Shown: piece by piece, positions 32,553 to 41,643 of the stretch
Layout: every line of letters starts with the position of its first letter
Numbering within the stretch: the first letter of the stretch is position 1
Assembly (NCBI GenBank): GCA_902595825.1
Contig: CACJRP010000008.1
Coordinates: 1-50,444 of the forward strand
Length of the DNA: 50,444 bases
Direction of reading: 5' to 3'
From: an uncultured Bacteroidota bacterium
GTDB taxonomy: Bacteria > Bacteroidota > Bacteroidia > Flavobacteriales > Flavobacteriaceae
The notes under the pieces: model-generated
The model's input: the letters and a program-made list of their open reading frames with translations, nothing else
Database searches by the model: none
What the model was told of the DNA's origin: nothing
Translations under genes and position numbers: made by a program

Positions 32553-34787
32553 ATGAAAACTATATTATCAATTTTAAACTTATTATTAATATCTAACATT
32601 CTTATCGCCCAAGGTAATATTGAGGGCCAGATTTTTTCAAAATCCAGTGAAAATTTGACACCTCTCTCCGGTGTAAATATATATTGGCTAAGTACTTCAA
32701 AAGGAACTATTTCTAATGAAGACGGAAAATTTTCTATTTCATCAAATAGTAATACAAACAAACTTATATTAAGTTTCTTGGGATTTCAAACAGACACCCT
32801 GCTTGTTGAAAATCAGTCAAATATTTCCCATGTAATGAAAGAAAGTAATCTCGGCGAACTAGATGAAATTGAAATTACTGAGAGAAGAAAATCTCTTCAA
32901 AGATCATACTTAAGTGCTCAAAATATAACCAAAATAAGTAGTGAGGAGTTGTTAAAAGCTGCATGCTGTAATTTATCTGAAAGTTTTGAAACAAACCCTT
33001 CGATTGATATTAATTTTTCAGATGCCTTGACAGGTACTAAACAAATAAACATGCTAGGGCTATCTAGCCCATATATTATGATGACTCAAGAAAATATTCC
33101 TTTTGTAAGAGGTGCTTCTCAAGTATACGGGCTTACATTCACTCCGGGACCTTGGATTGAAAGTATTCAAGTAACTAAAGGAACAGGTAGCGTTGTTAAC
33201 GGTTTTGAAAGTATTGTCGGTCAAATAAATGCTGAGTTGAAAAAACCCAGTTTAAGTAATCCATTTTTTTTAAATGCTTTTGCATCTGTAAATGGAAGAA
33301 GAGAATTTAATTTTCATTATAATAAAACACTTACTCAAAAGTTTAGTTTAGGAGTTTACGGACATACAAGTCAACGTAATATAGTCACTGACAATAATGA
33401 TGATGGTTTTTTAGATATGCCGAAAACTAGGCAAATAAACCTTTTGAAAAGGTTACAATATACTGATGCAGAGAATGGTTTTGTAGGATTTCTTAGTCTT
33501 AGATTCTTAAATGATACAAAAAGATCTGGAGAAACTACTTTTAATGGAAGAAGTAATAATCTAAACCTTTCAAGTTGGGGGAGTGAAATTTTTACTCAAA
33601 GAGTTGATGCAAGTTTGAAAATTGGATATGTTTTTCCTTTGATAACCTATCAAAGTATAGGTTTTCAAAGTGCTTACTCAAAACATAATCAAGAGTCATT
33701 TTTTGGTGTTAGAGATTACAATATCTCTCACGAAAGTTACTACAGTAACTTAATTTTTAACTCGATTATTACTAATACAAAGCATAAATTTAAAACTGGA
33801 TTAAATTTTTCAAGAGATATTTATTCTGAAAATATTGATACGGATTTGTACAATAGGAAAGATGATGTTTTTGGAATGTTTTTCGAGTACGCTTATGATA
33901 ATCTTGAAAATCTTAATTTGGTAGCAGGATTAAGATTAGATAATCATAATAACATTGGTACATTTTTATCTCCGCGTTTTCATCTTAGATACCAAAAAAA
34001 TGGAACACCTACAATTTTTAGAATTTCTGTTGGCCAAGGCAGAAAAGTAGGTAACATATTTGCTGAAAACCAAAATATTTTTGCCTCGAATAGAACAATT
34101 CAAATTTTCCCCTCAAACGGTTCTATCTATGGTTTAAAACCCGAGATAGCGTGGAATTATGGACTAAGTATTACTCGTAATTTCAACTTATTCAATAGAA
34201 GTGCTGATATTATTTTGGATTTTTATAATACAACTTTTTTAAATCAAGTTGTAGCAGACTTTGAAAAGTTACAATATATTCAATTTTACAATTTGACCGG
34301 TAAAAGTTTTTCAAAAAGTTTTCAAATCGAATTGAATTACAAGGCATCAAACTATGTTTCAACAAGAATTGCATATAAGAATGAAAATGTTAAAGTATCT
34401 TACAGGGACGGTTTTAAAAGAAAACCATTAAGACCCTACTCAAGATTTTTCTTTAATATTGAGTATAATACAGTTAACGCTGTTGGAAAAGGGTGGAGGA
34501 ATGATTTCACTTACAATATTATTGGAAAACAAAGAGTACCAGCAAATCTGTTATATTTAAATGGTTTTGTAGCGTCATCCTACAACATAATAAATTTTCA
34601 AACAGCAAAAGTATTTTCGCCTAAATTTGAACTATATTTGGGAGCAGAAAATCTATTAAATGTGAGACAAAAAAATCCAATTATTGCTGCTGATAACCCT
34701 TTTGGAAGAAATTTCGACGCAAGTTTGGTTTATGCACCGGTTTTTGGAACATTTTTCTACAGCGGAATAAGGTTTAATTTAAATTAA
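32553..34787 (+). CDS. TonB-dependent outer-membrane receptor, probably for copper or a related metal
   Basis: A 744-residue receptor. A signal peptide (ending near LIAQ) leads into a carboxypeptidase-regulatory-like domain (about 23-105), then a plug domain containing KAACCNLSESFETNPSID, the GLSSPYIMMTQENIPFVRG segment and GTGSVVNGFESIVGQINAEL, and a 22-strand barrel that closes with YSGIRFNLN. The double cysteine in the plug is unusual among TonB receptors in general and typical of this HYC_CC_PP-linked subgroup. With a neighbour on each side that carries Cys-rich metal motifs, import of copper or a copper chelate is the best guess. No sigma/anti-sigma pair is present. Confidence 0.88.
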   Translation: MKTILSILNLLLISNILIAQGNIEGQIFSKSSENLTPLSGVNIYWLSTSKGTISNEDGKFSISSNSNTNKLILSFLGFQTDTLLVENQSNISHVMKESNLGELDEIEITERRKSLQRSYLSAQNITKISSEELLKAACCNLSESFETNPSIDINFSDALTGTKQINMLGLSSPYIMMTQENIPFVRGASQVYGLTFTPGPWIESIQVTKGTGSVVNGFESIVGQINAELKKPSLSNPFFLNAFASVNGRREFNFHYNKTLTQKFSLGVYGHTSQRNIVTDNNDDGFLDMPKTRQINLLKRLQYTDAENGFVGFLSLRFLNDTKRSGETTFNGRSNNLNLSSWGSEIFTQRVDASLKIGYVFPLITYQSIGFQSAYSKHNQESFFGVRDYNISHESYYSNLIFNSIITNTKHKFKTGLNFSRDIYSENIDTDLYNRKDDVFGMFFEYAYDNLENLNLVAGLRLDNHNNIGTFLSPRFHLRYQKNGTPTIFRISVGQGRKVGNIFAENQNIFASNRTIQIFPSNGSIYGLKPEIAWNYGLSITRNFNLFNRSADIILDFYNTTFLNQVVADFEKLQYIQFYNLTGKSFSKSFQIELNYKASNYVSTRIAYKNENVKVSYRDGFKRKPLRPYSRFFFNIEYNTVNAVGKGWRNDFTYNIIGKQRVPANLLYLNGFVASSYNIINFQTAKVFSPKFELYLGAENLLNVRQKNPIIAADNPFGRNFDASLVYAPVFGTFFYSGIRFNLN

Positions 34788-34791
34788 CACA

Positions 34792-35139
34792 ATGAAAAAA
34801 ATTATTTTTTTAATATTTATATCTAATTTGGTTTTTTCTCAAAAAAAAGATATCGTAGAAGAATCCTTTGAAGTTAACGGAGTATGTAAGATGTGTAAAG
34901 CACGAATTGAGAAAACTGCATTTAAACAAAAAGGGGTAAAAAATGCTGAGTGGGATATAAATAATCATCTGCTCACAGTTTTGTATGACAAAAGTAAACT
35001 TAATATATATCAAATTCACCGTTCAATAGCCAAAGTCGGCCACGATACCTCAGAGGAGCAAGCACCGGACGAAATCTACGACAATTTGCCAATGTGTTGT
35101 TTGTATAACAGAAACGAATTAAAAAAAGGTAAACAATAG
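34792..35139 (+). CDS. Exported heavy-metal-associated (HMA) domain protein
   Basis: A 115-residue protein with a signal peptide (to about residue 16, FSQK) followed by an HMA ferredoxin-like domain. The metal-binding loop reads GVCKMCKARIE (Cys32 and Cys35), and a second cysteine pair near the end, LPMCCLY, may also bind metal. Classical HMA chaperones are cytoplasmic; this one is exported, so it would work in the periplasm, perhaps receiving metal from the TonB receptor whose gene ends 4 bp upstream. The stop codon lies inside the loop of the terminator hairpin. Confidence 0.85.
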   Translation: MKKIIFLIFISNLVFSQKKDIVEESFEVNGVCKMCKARIEKTAFKQKGVKNAEWDINNHLLTVLYDKSKLNIYQIHRSIAKVGHDTSEEQAPDEIYDNLPMCCLYNRNELKKGKQ

Positions 35140-35151
35140 TTTACCTTTTTT
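35122..35151. terminator. Bidirectional terminator between the metal cassette and groEL
   Basis: A hairpin with stem GGTAAAC/GTTTACC (35128-35134 with 35139-35145) extended by A and T tracts on either side (loop AATA). On both strands the stem is followed by a run of T, so it can stop transcripts from the HMA gene and from groEL, which converge here. Confidence 0.8.
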
Positions 35152-35170
35152 AAAAATCTAAGAAATAGTC

Positions 35171-37100
<1,930 letters not shown>

Positions 37101-37128
37101 ATCTTTATTGTAATTTAATTTTTAGAAT

Positions 37129-37145
37129 TTCACAAATTATGCCAA
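37129..37145 (-). promoter_or_regulatory. Candidate sigma-54-type promoter of groES-groEL
   Basis: On the minus strand the sequence reads TTGGCATAATTTGTGAA. It matches the -24 element (TTGGCA) well and the -12 element only partly (TG at the right place, A instead of the usual C). It ends 28 bp before the groES ATG. The idea is supported by a sigma-54 activator gene a short way upstream, but the weak -12 half keeps this tentative. Confidence 0.35.
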
Positions 37146-37154
37146 GTTTGTTTG

Positions 37155-37200
37155 TGTCAGTTTTTTATCCAAATATTTTAATTATCATGACAAGCTGACA
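37155..37200. repeat. TGACA/TGTCA repeats upstream of groES
   Basis: TGACA-AGC-TGACA (37188-37200) is a direct repeat on the plus strand, with TGTCAG at 37155-37160 in the opposite sense. They lie just upstream of the putative -24 element, where an activator would bind. A related TGACA-TTT-TGTCT arrangement lies in front of miaB. Confidence 0.45.
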
Positions 37201-37201
37201 T

Positions 37202-37552
37202 CTAATCTTCAGAATTAGAATTTTCATTCTCTTCAAAAACCTCCTCTGGTAAAGTTTCAGGAATAATTTCGATTTCAGAATCATCTATTAACTTAGAATC
37301 AGATGGTACAGTTGATGTGTTTGTTTCTAATCCAAAATTAGAAAGCAAAATCAACAACAGCAGTAAAGTGGCTAAAATCCAAGTACTGCGGTCTAAAAAA
37401 TCAGTCGTCTTTTGAACCCCACCCATTTGCTGTCCACCACCACCGAATGAAGACGATAGACCACCTCCTTTTGGATTTTGAACCATAATTACTAAAACTA
37501 GTAAAAAACAAACAAACAAGATTAGAAGAACAAAAATTGAAAAAATACTCAT
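37202..37552 (-). CDS. secG: Preprotein translocase subunit SecG
   Basis: Small subunit of the SecYEG channel that assists protein export. The 116 residues have two membrane helices (about 3-23 and 54-72) flanking the family loop MVQNPKGGGLSSSFGGGGQQMGG and TTDFLDRSTWILA. The C-terminal 40 residues are acidic and low complexity, a common extension in Bacteroidota SecG. It overlaps the end of the TPR-like gene by 4 bp. Confidence 0.93.
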   Translation of the reverse strand: MSIFSIFVLLILFVCFLLVLVIMVQNPKGGGLSSSFGGGGQQMGGVQKTTDFLDRSTWILATLLLLLILLSNFGLETNTSTVPSDSKLIDDSEIEIIPETLPEEVFEENENSNSED

Positions 37553-38262
37553 ATTTTATCGTTTTGTTTTTTTTGTAATTTTTTTATTTGGTCTGCAAAT
37601 AAACCACTTTTTTCTGGATATTTCAAACTTAATATCTTGTAAGCATATAGTGCTTTTTTGATTTTTTTTTGTTTGACATAAATTTTTGCAAGCGTTTCTG
37701 TCATCAACTCAGATTTGTTAAATTTGTAATCTGAAGCCAAGTTTAAAAGATTATCTTTTTCTTCTTTTTCACCCCTATTGGAAAATTTTGGATTTTTTTC
37801 TATAAAAGTATCGATTGTTTGAATTTTATTTTTTAATGGATAATTTTCATTTTTTATTTCAGGATTTGTGTAAGATAATACCCAATCAACAAAGAACATT
37901 TTTTGTTCCTCCTCGTCAGGTACTTTTGTTTGAACTATTTCATTTACCGGCGCATTTTGAGTGTTAGGAATATGAATTTCTCTATTTGTAGAATTTTCTA
38001 AGATCCTAAATAAATTATTCTCCGTGTTTTCGATCCAGTTGAAAATTAATTTTCTCCTCGAAGAAAGAATAGCAGTTTTTTTTAAAAACAAATCAAAATT
38101 AAAGCGATCCTGAATTTTAAGTGATTTTAAGTAAATTGCATGGGCTAATTGAAAGTATGGAAATTCAAAAATAATATTTTCTAATTTCTTTTTTTGATTA
38201 ACACTTTCAGGGTCAAATTTTGTAATTATATCAATAAAATCTTTGTAAGTTTTAGTCACCAT
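37549..38262 (-). CDS. Cytoplasmic TPR-like protein of the lptE-secG operon, unknown function
   Basis: A 237-residue soluble protein without signal peptide or membrane segment. The N-terminal part contains FPYFQLAHAIYLKSLKIQ, and the C-terminal part has a TPR-like pair (LASDYKFNKSELMTETLAKIYVKQ and IKKALYAYKILSLKYPEKS). It overlaps lptE by 7 bp and secG by 4 bp, so it is firmly embedded in the operon. A role in envelope export is a positional guess only. Confidence 0.75.
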   Translation of the reverse strand: MVTKTYKDFIDIITKFDPESVNQKKKLENIIFEFPYFQLAHAIYLKSLKIQDRFNFDLFLKKTAILSSRRKLIFNWIENTENNLFRILENSTNREIHIPNTQNAPVNEIVQTKVPDEEEQKMFFVDWVLSYTNPEIKNENYPLKNKIQTIDTFIEKNPKFSNRGEKEEKDNLLNLASDYKFNKSELMTETLAKIYVKQKKIKKALYAYKILSLKYPEKSGLFADQIKKLQKKQNDKI

Positions 38263-38777
38263 TTTGCGAGGGAGGCATTAAAAATATCTAATGTAATTCT
38301 TTCAAACAAGTCTTTGTTCGCTGCAGTTTTTATTTCGTAGAGTTGTTGATTAGCGTCAAAATCATAAAAGAAAGAAAATCCCTGTTCAAATGAATCCTCT
38401 TCTTTAATTTTATTTGTGTAACGGACATTTACTCTCATAGTTAGCCTATTTTGAGCCGCCGTATTATTTGCTGTTGAGGTGGTAGGAGTAATGCTATATT
38501 GAACGATTTCCCCCTCGTATACTAAATCTCCATTGTTTGTTACCAAATTTAGATTAGTTTGATTTAAAATTAAATCTTGCAGTGCTATTGTAAACTCTTG
38601 GTCTAACCCAGGCTCTACTGTTGATCCAGGTCTGTTTCCGGCTACATTGTCAAAATAATTTACCTGGAAGGTTTCAGTTCCCTCTGGTATTGAAGCCCCA
38701 GTAAATGAGTAAACACCACATTTTACAACAAAAATTGACAACGTTAATAAGGTAAATAATTTTATTAAATTATTCAT
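38256..38777 (-). CDS. lptE: LPS-assembly lipoprotein LptE
   Basis: Outer-membrane lipoprotein that plugs the LptD barrel and helps place LPS on the surface. The 173 residues begin with a lipoprotein signal (lipobox VVKC, Cys at 20) and GVYSFTGASIPEG, the typical LptE opening in Bacteroidota, followed by a small alpha/beta domain (FTIALQDLILNQTNL, NGDLVYEGEIVQYSITP). The open frame extends upstream to 38843, but ATG at 38777 gives the signal peptide directly and overlaps the activator stop by 8 bp, so it is preferred. LptC, also LPS transport, is elsewhere in the window. Confidence 0.88.
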   Translation of the reverse strand: MNNLIKLFTLLTLSIFVVKCGVYSFTGASIPEGTETFQVNYFDNVAGNRPGSTVEPGLDQEFTIALQDLILNQTNLNLVTNNGDLVYEGEIVQYSITPTTSTANNTAAQNRLTMRVNVRYTNKIKEEDSFEQGFSFFYDFDANQQLYEIKTAANKDLFERITLDIFNASLAKW

Positions 38778-40026
38778 TTTGATTTTGAAGGTCATATTGT
38801 TTAATTTTTCTGTAAAGAGTTCTTTCTGAAATTCCAAGCTCATCAGCAGCCAATTTTCTTTTTCCTTTGCTTCTTTCGAGAGCTTTTTTTATTAATTCTA
38901 TTTCCTTGTCCAGCAGAGATAGAGTCTCAACTTCTTCAATGGTTTCCGCATATTCAAAATTATTTGAATCTTTTTTCTTCACATCTTCTTTATCTGAATC
39001 TTCATTATATAAACCCAATTCACTACTTTTTTCGCCTAACTCAAAACTATTGTCATAAATTTTTTGAATGAGTCCTTCCTTCTCTTCTTGACTGACATTT
39101 TTATCCATAAGTTTCATTGTTATTTTTTTTAATTCATTCAAATCATTTTTCATATCAAATAAGACTTTATATAAAATTTCTCTTTCAGATGAAAAGTCAC
39201 TTTCTGTTTTTTTATTTTTTACGATTGCTGGAAGTTGGCTCCCAGTATTAGGAAGGTAATTTCTTAGTTTTTCTAAAGAGAGCATTCTGTCTTTTTCCAA
39301 AACAGACATTTGCTCTGCTATGTTTCTCAATTGTCTTATGTTACCTTGCCAGTGATATTCAACCAGTATTTTAATAGCATCATCTGACAATTTAAGGGCA
39401 GGCATACGGTATTTTTCTGCAAAATCAGATGCAAACTTCCTAAAAAGAAGAGGTATATCTTGTTTCCTGTCTCTAAGTGGGGGAATGTTAATTTCAACTG
39501 TACTTAGTCTATAAAAGAGATCTTCTCTGAATTTATCTTTTTGAATTGCTTCATTCATATCCAAATTTGTTGCAGCAACAATTCTTACGTTTGTTTTTTG
39601 TACTATTGATGATCCAACTTTTATAAATTCTCCAGTTTCTAATATTCTTAACAATCTAACTTGGGTAGCCATTGGCAATTCTCCCACTTCATCTAAGAAT
39701 ATAGTTCCACCATCTGCGACTTCAAAATAACCCTTTCTCGTAGAAGTTGCTCCAGTAAATGCACCTTTTTCATGTCCAAATAGTTCACTATCTATTGTTC
39801 CTTCTGGTATAGCACCGCAGTTTACAGCTATATATTTTGAATGTTTTCTGTGGGAGAATTGATGAATTATTTTCGGAATATTTTCCTTTCCCACGCCACT
39901 CTCTCCTGTGACTAGTACAGATATGTCTGTAGGCGCTACTCTCAGAGATTTTTCAATTGACCTATTGACACCTTCACTCATTCCAATAATTCCAAATCTT
40001 TGTTTGACGTTTTGTAAATCTACCAT
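38770..40026 (-). CDS. Sigma-54-dependent transcriptional activator without receiver domain
   Basis: An enhancer-binding protein of 418 residues. The AAA+ domain begins almost at the N-terminus: Walker A GESGVGKE (41-48), the sigma-54-contacting GAFTGA (89-94), Walker B GGTIFLDE (106-113). A poorly conserved, charged linker (about 255-370) leads to a Fis-type helix-turn-helix (LAADELGISERTLYRKIKQYDL, near the end). There is no receiver, GAF or PAS domain, so activity must be controlled by a partner protein or by level, as with PspF. It is directly adjacent to miaB upstream and overlaps lptE downstream. Possible targets are groES and its own operon, see findings. Confidence 0.92.
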   Translation of the reverse strand: MVDLQNVKQRFGIIGMSEGVNRSIEKSLRVAPTDISVLVTGESGVGKENIPKIIHQFSHRKHSKYIAVNCGAIPEGTIDSELFGHEKGAFTGATSTRKGYFEVADGGTIFLDEVGELPMATQVRLLRILETGEFIKVGSSIVQKTNVRIVAATNLDMNEAIQKDKFREDLFYRLSTVEINIPPLRDRKQDIPLLFRKFASDFAEKYRMPALKLSDDAIKILVEYHWQGNIRQLRNIAEQMSVLEKDRMLSLEKLRNYLPNTGSQLPAIVKNKKTESDFSSEREILYKVLFDMKNDLNELKKITMKLMDKNVSQEEKEGLIQKIYDNSFELGEKSSELGLYNEDSDKEDVKKKDSNNFEYAETIEEVETLSLLDKEIELIKKALERSKGKRKLAADELGISERTLYRKIKQYDLQNQNE

Positions 40027-41460
40027 TTATATATCTTTAGAAATTCTTATCGCATCGCCAATTAGCGTCGCACTTGTACAATTTTCAATTCTTACATCAA
40101 CAAAATCTCCTGGACAAAAGTTTTTTTTAGGGAAAACAACAACGGTATTTTGAGTAGTTCTTCCACTCCAAAAATCATTTGATTTTTTTGATTCTTTTTC
40201 AATTAAGACACATAATGTTTTATTTAAAAACTGTTGATTTCTGAAAAGACTATGTTTTTTTTGCTTTAAAATTATTTCATTTAGTCTTTTGTTTTTGATT
40301 TCCATTGGGACATTATCTGTAAACTTTCTTTCGGCCATTGTTCCTGGTCTTTCAGAATACTTGAACATGTATCCATAGTCATACTTAACTGTTTCCATGA
40401 GGTTTAAAGTATCTAAATGGTCTTCATCATTTTCCGAAGGAAAACCTGTTATCAAATCATGAGAAATACTACAACTAGGAATTTTATTTTTAATCTTTTC
40501 CACTAATGTTAAATATTCTTCTTTTGTATGCAGTCTATTCATCTTTTTTAAAATCTTGTTACTACCTGATTGGACTGGAAGATGAATGTGTTTGCAAATA
40601 TTTGGGTATTTTGCTATTACTTCGATTACTTCATCTGACATATCTTGGGGGTTTGAAGTGGAAAATCGGATTCTCATTTTGGGTTTTTCTTTGGCTATGA
40701 TTTCAAGTAAATTGTTGAATCTCAAAGATGTTCTTCTCTGCAGTGGTAATGCTTTTGGAAAATCTTTTTTTAATCCCCCACCATACCAGAGATAACTATC
40801 AACGTTTTGTCCTAAAAGAGTAATTTCCTTAAATCCTTTTTTTTCTAGTAAATGGATTTCATTCAATATACTTTTTGGATCTCGACTTCTCTCCCTTCCT
40901 CTGGTAAATGGGACTACACAAAAGGTACACATATTGTCACAACCTCTAGTTATGGAAACAAATGCAGAAATCATGTTTGAATCAATTCTTTCAGGAATAA
41001 TTCTCTCATAAGTTTCGAATTTCGATAATTTTACATTAATAGCTTTTTCGTTATTATCAACCTTGTTTAGAAGATTGGGTAAGTCCCTGTATGAGTCCGG
41101 TCCAACTACCAGATCCACGATTTTTTCTTCTTCCAAAAACTTTTTTTTAAGCCTCTCGGCCATACATCCTAATACCCCAATCTTAGTCTTGTTTTCCTTT
41201 TTGAGTTTTTTATAAGAATTTAATTTTCTTCTAATATTGAGTTCTGCCTTTTCTCTTATTGAACAGGTGTTAATGAGTATTAAGTCTGACTCTAAGGGAT
41301 TTTCACACCTTTTGTATTTATTGTTTTTAAGTATTGATAAAATGACTTCACTATCTGCAAAATTCATTTGACAACCATATGTTTCAATAAATACTTTTTT
41401 TTTGTAATTTTTCAAATTAACAACATTCTTAGTTTCTATTTTTGCAATAGTTGAATCCAC
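40027..41460 (-). CDS. miaB: tRNA-2-methylthio-N6-dimethylallyladenosine synthase MiaB
   Basis: Radical-SAM methylthiotransferase that modifies A37 of tRNAs reading UNN codons; tRNA-Phe in this window is a likely substrate. The 477 residues include the UPF0004 cluster cysteines (FIETYGCQMN, ILINTCSIR, LGCMAERL), the radical SAM motif CDNMCTFC and a C-terminal TRAM domain. The open frame reaches a TTG at 41511, but that lies upstream of a -7 promoter box at 41489-41496, so GTG at 41458-41460 is the better start. The stop touches the activator ATG. Confidence 0.94.
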   Translation of the reverse strand: MDSTIAKIETKNVVNLKNYKKKVFIETYGCQMNFADSEVILSILKNNKYKRCENPLESDLILINTCSIREKAELNIRRKLNSYKKLKKENKTKIGVLGCMAERLKKKFLEEEKIVDLVVGPDSYRDLPNLLNKVDNNEKAINVKLSKFETYERIIPERIDSNMISAFVSITRGCDNMCTFCVVPFTRGRERSRDPKSILNEIHLLEKKGFKEITLLGQNVDSYLWYGGGLKKDFPKALPLQRRTSLRFNNLLEIIAKEKPKMRIRFSTSNPQDMSDEVIEVIAKYPNICKHIHLPVQSGSNKILKKMNRLHTKEEYLTLVEKIKNKIPSCSISHDLITGFPSENDEDHLDTLNLMETVKYDYGYMFKYSERPGTMAERKFTDNVPMEIKNKRLNEIILKQKKHSLFRNQQFLNKTLCVLIEKESKKSNDFWSGRTTQNTVVVFPKKNFCPGDFVDVRIENCTSATLIGDAIRISKDI

Positions 41461-41488
41461 TTTACACTTACTAAATTCAGTTAGAATA

Positions 41489-41496
41489 CAAATATA
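41489..41496 (-). promoter_or_regulatory. -7 promoter box of the miaB operon
   Basis: TATATTTG on the minus strand fits TAnnTTTG exactly. The expected start is near 41482, about 20 nt before the GTG. Just upstream lies TGACA-TTT-TGTCT (41506-41518), an inverted repeat that could bind a regulator. No well-spaced -33 TTG is seen, which would fit a regulated promoter. Confidence 0.6.
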
Positions 41497-41599
41497 AAAA
41501 ATAACAGACAAAATGTCAGTTTTGGTAAAATAATTAAAATCCTAATCTTTTAATTATAAACTACTGTTTTTAAACGTAATTTTTTATTTAATATTTAAT

Positions 41600-41623
41600 A
41601 AAAAAAAAAAAAATATACTTTTG
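41600..41623 (+). promoter_or_regulatory. Promoter of topA with A14 tract
   Basis: TACTTTTG (41616-41623) fits TAnnTTTG, 20 bp before the ATG. A run of fourteen A (41600-41613) sits directly upstream, where bent DNA could boost transcription. A proper -33 TTG is missing. The 183 bp between miaB (41460) and topA (41644) hold this, the miaB promoter and nothing else I can see. Confidence 0.5.
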
Positions 41624-41643
41624 TCTTCTCAAATTATTAAATA

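Noticed and set aside
37101-37201. CIRCE (HrcA) operator in front of groES
   Set aside because: The nine-base inverted repeat TTAGCACTC-N9-GAGTGCTAA is not present.
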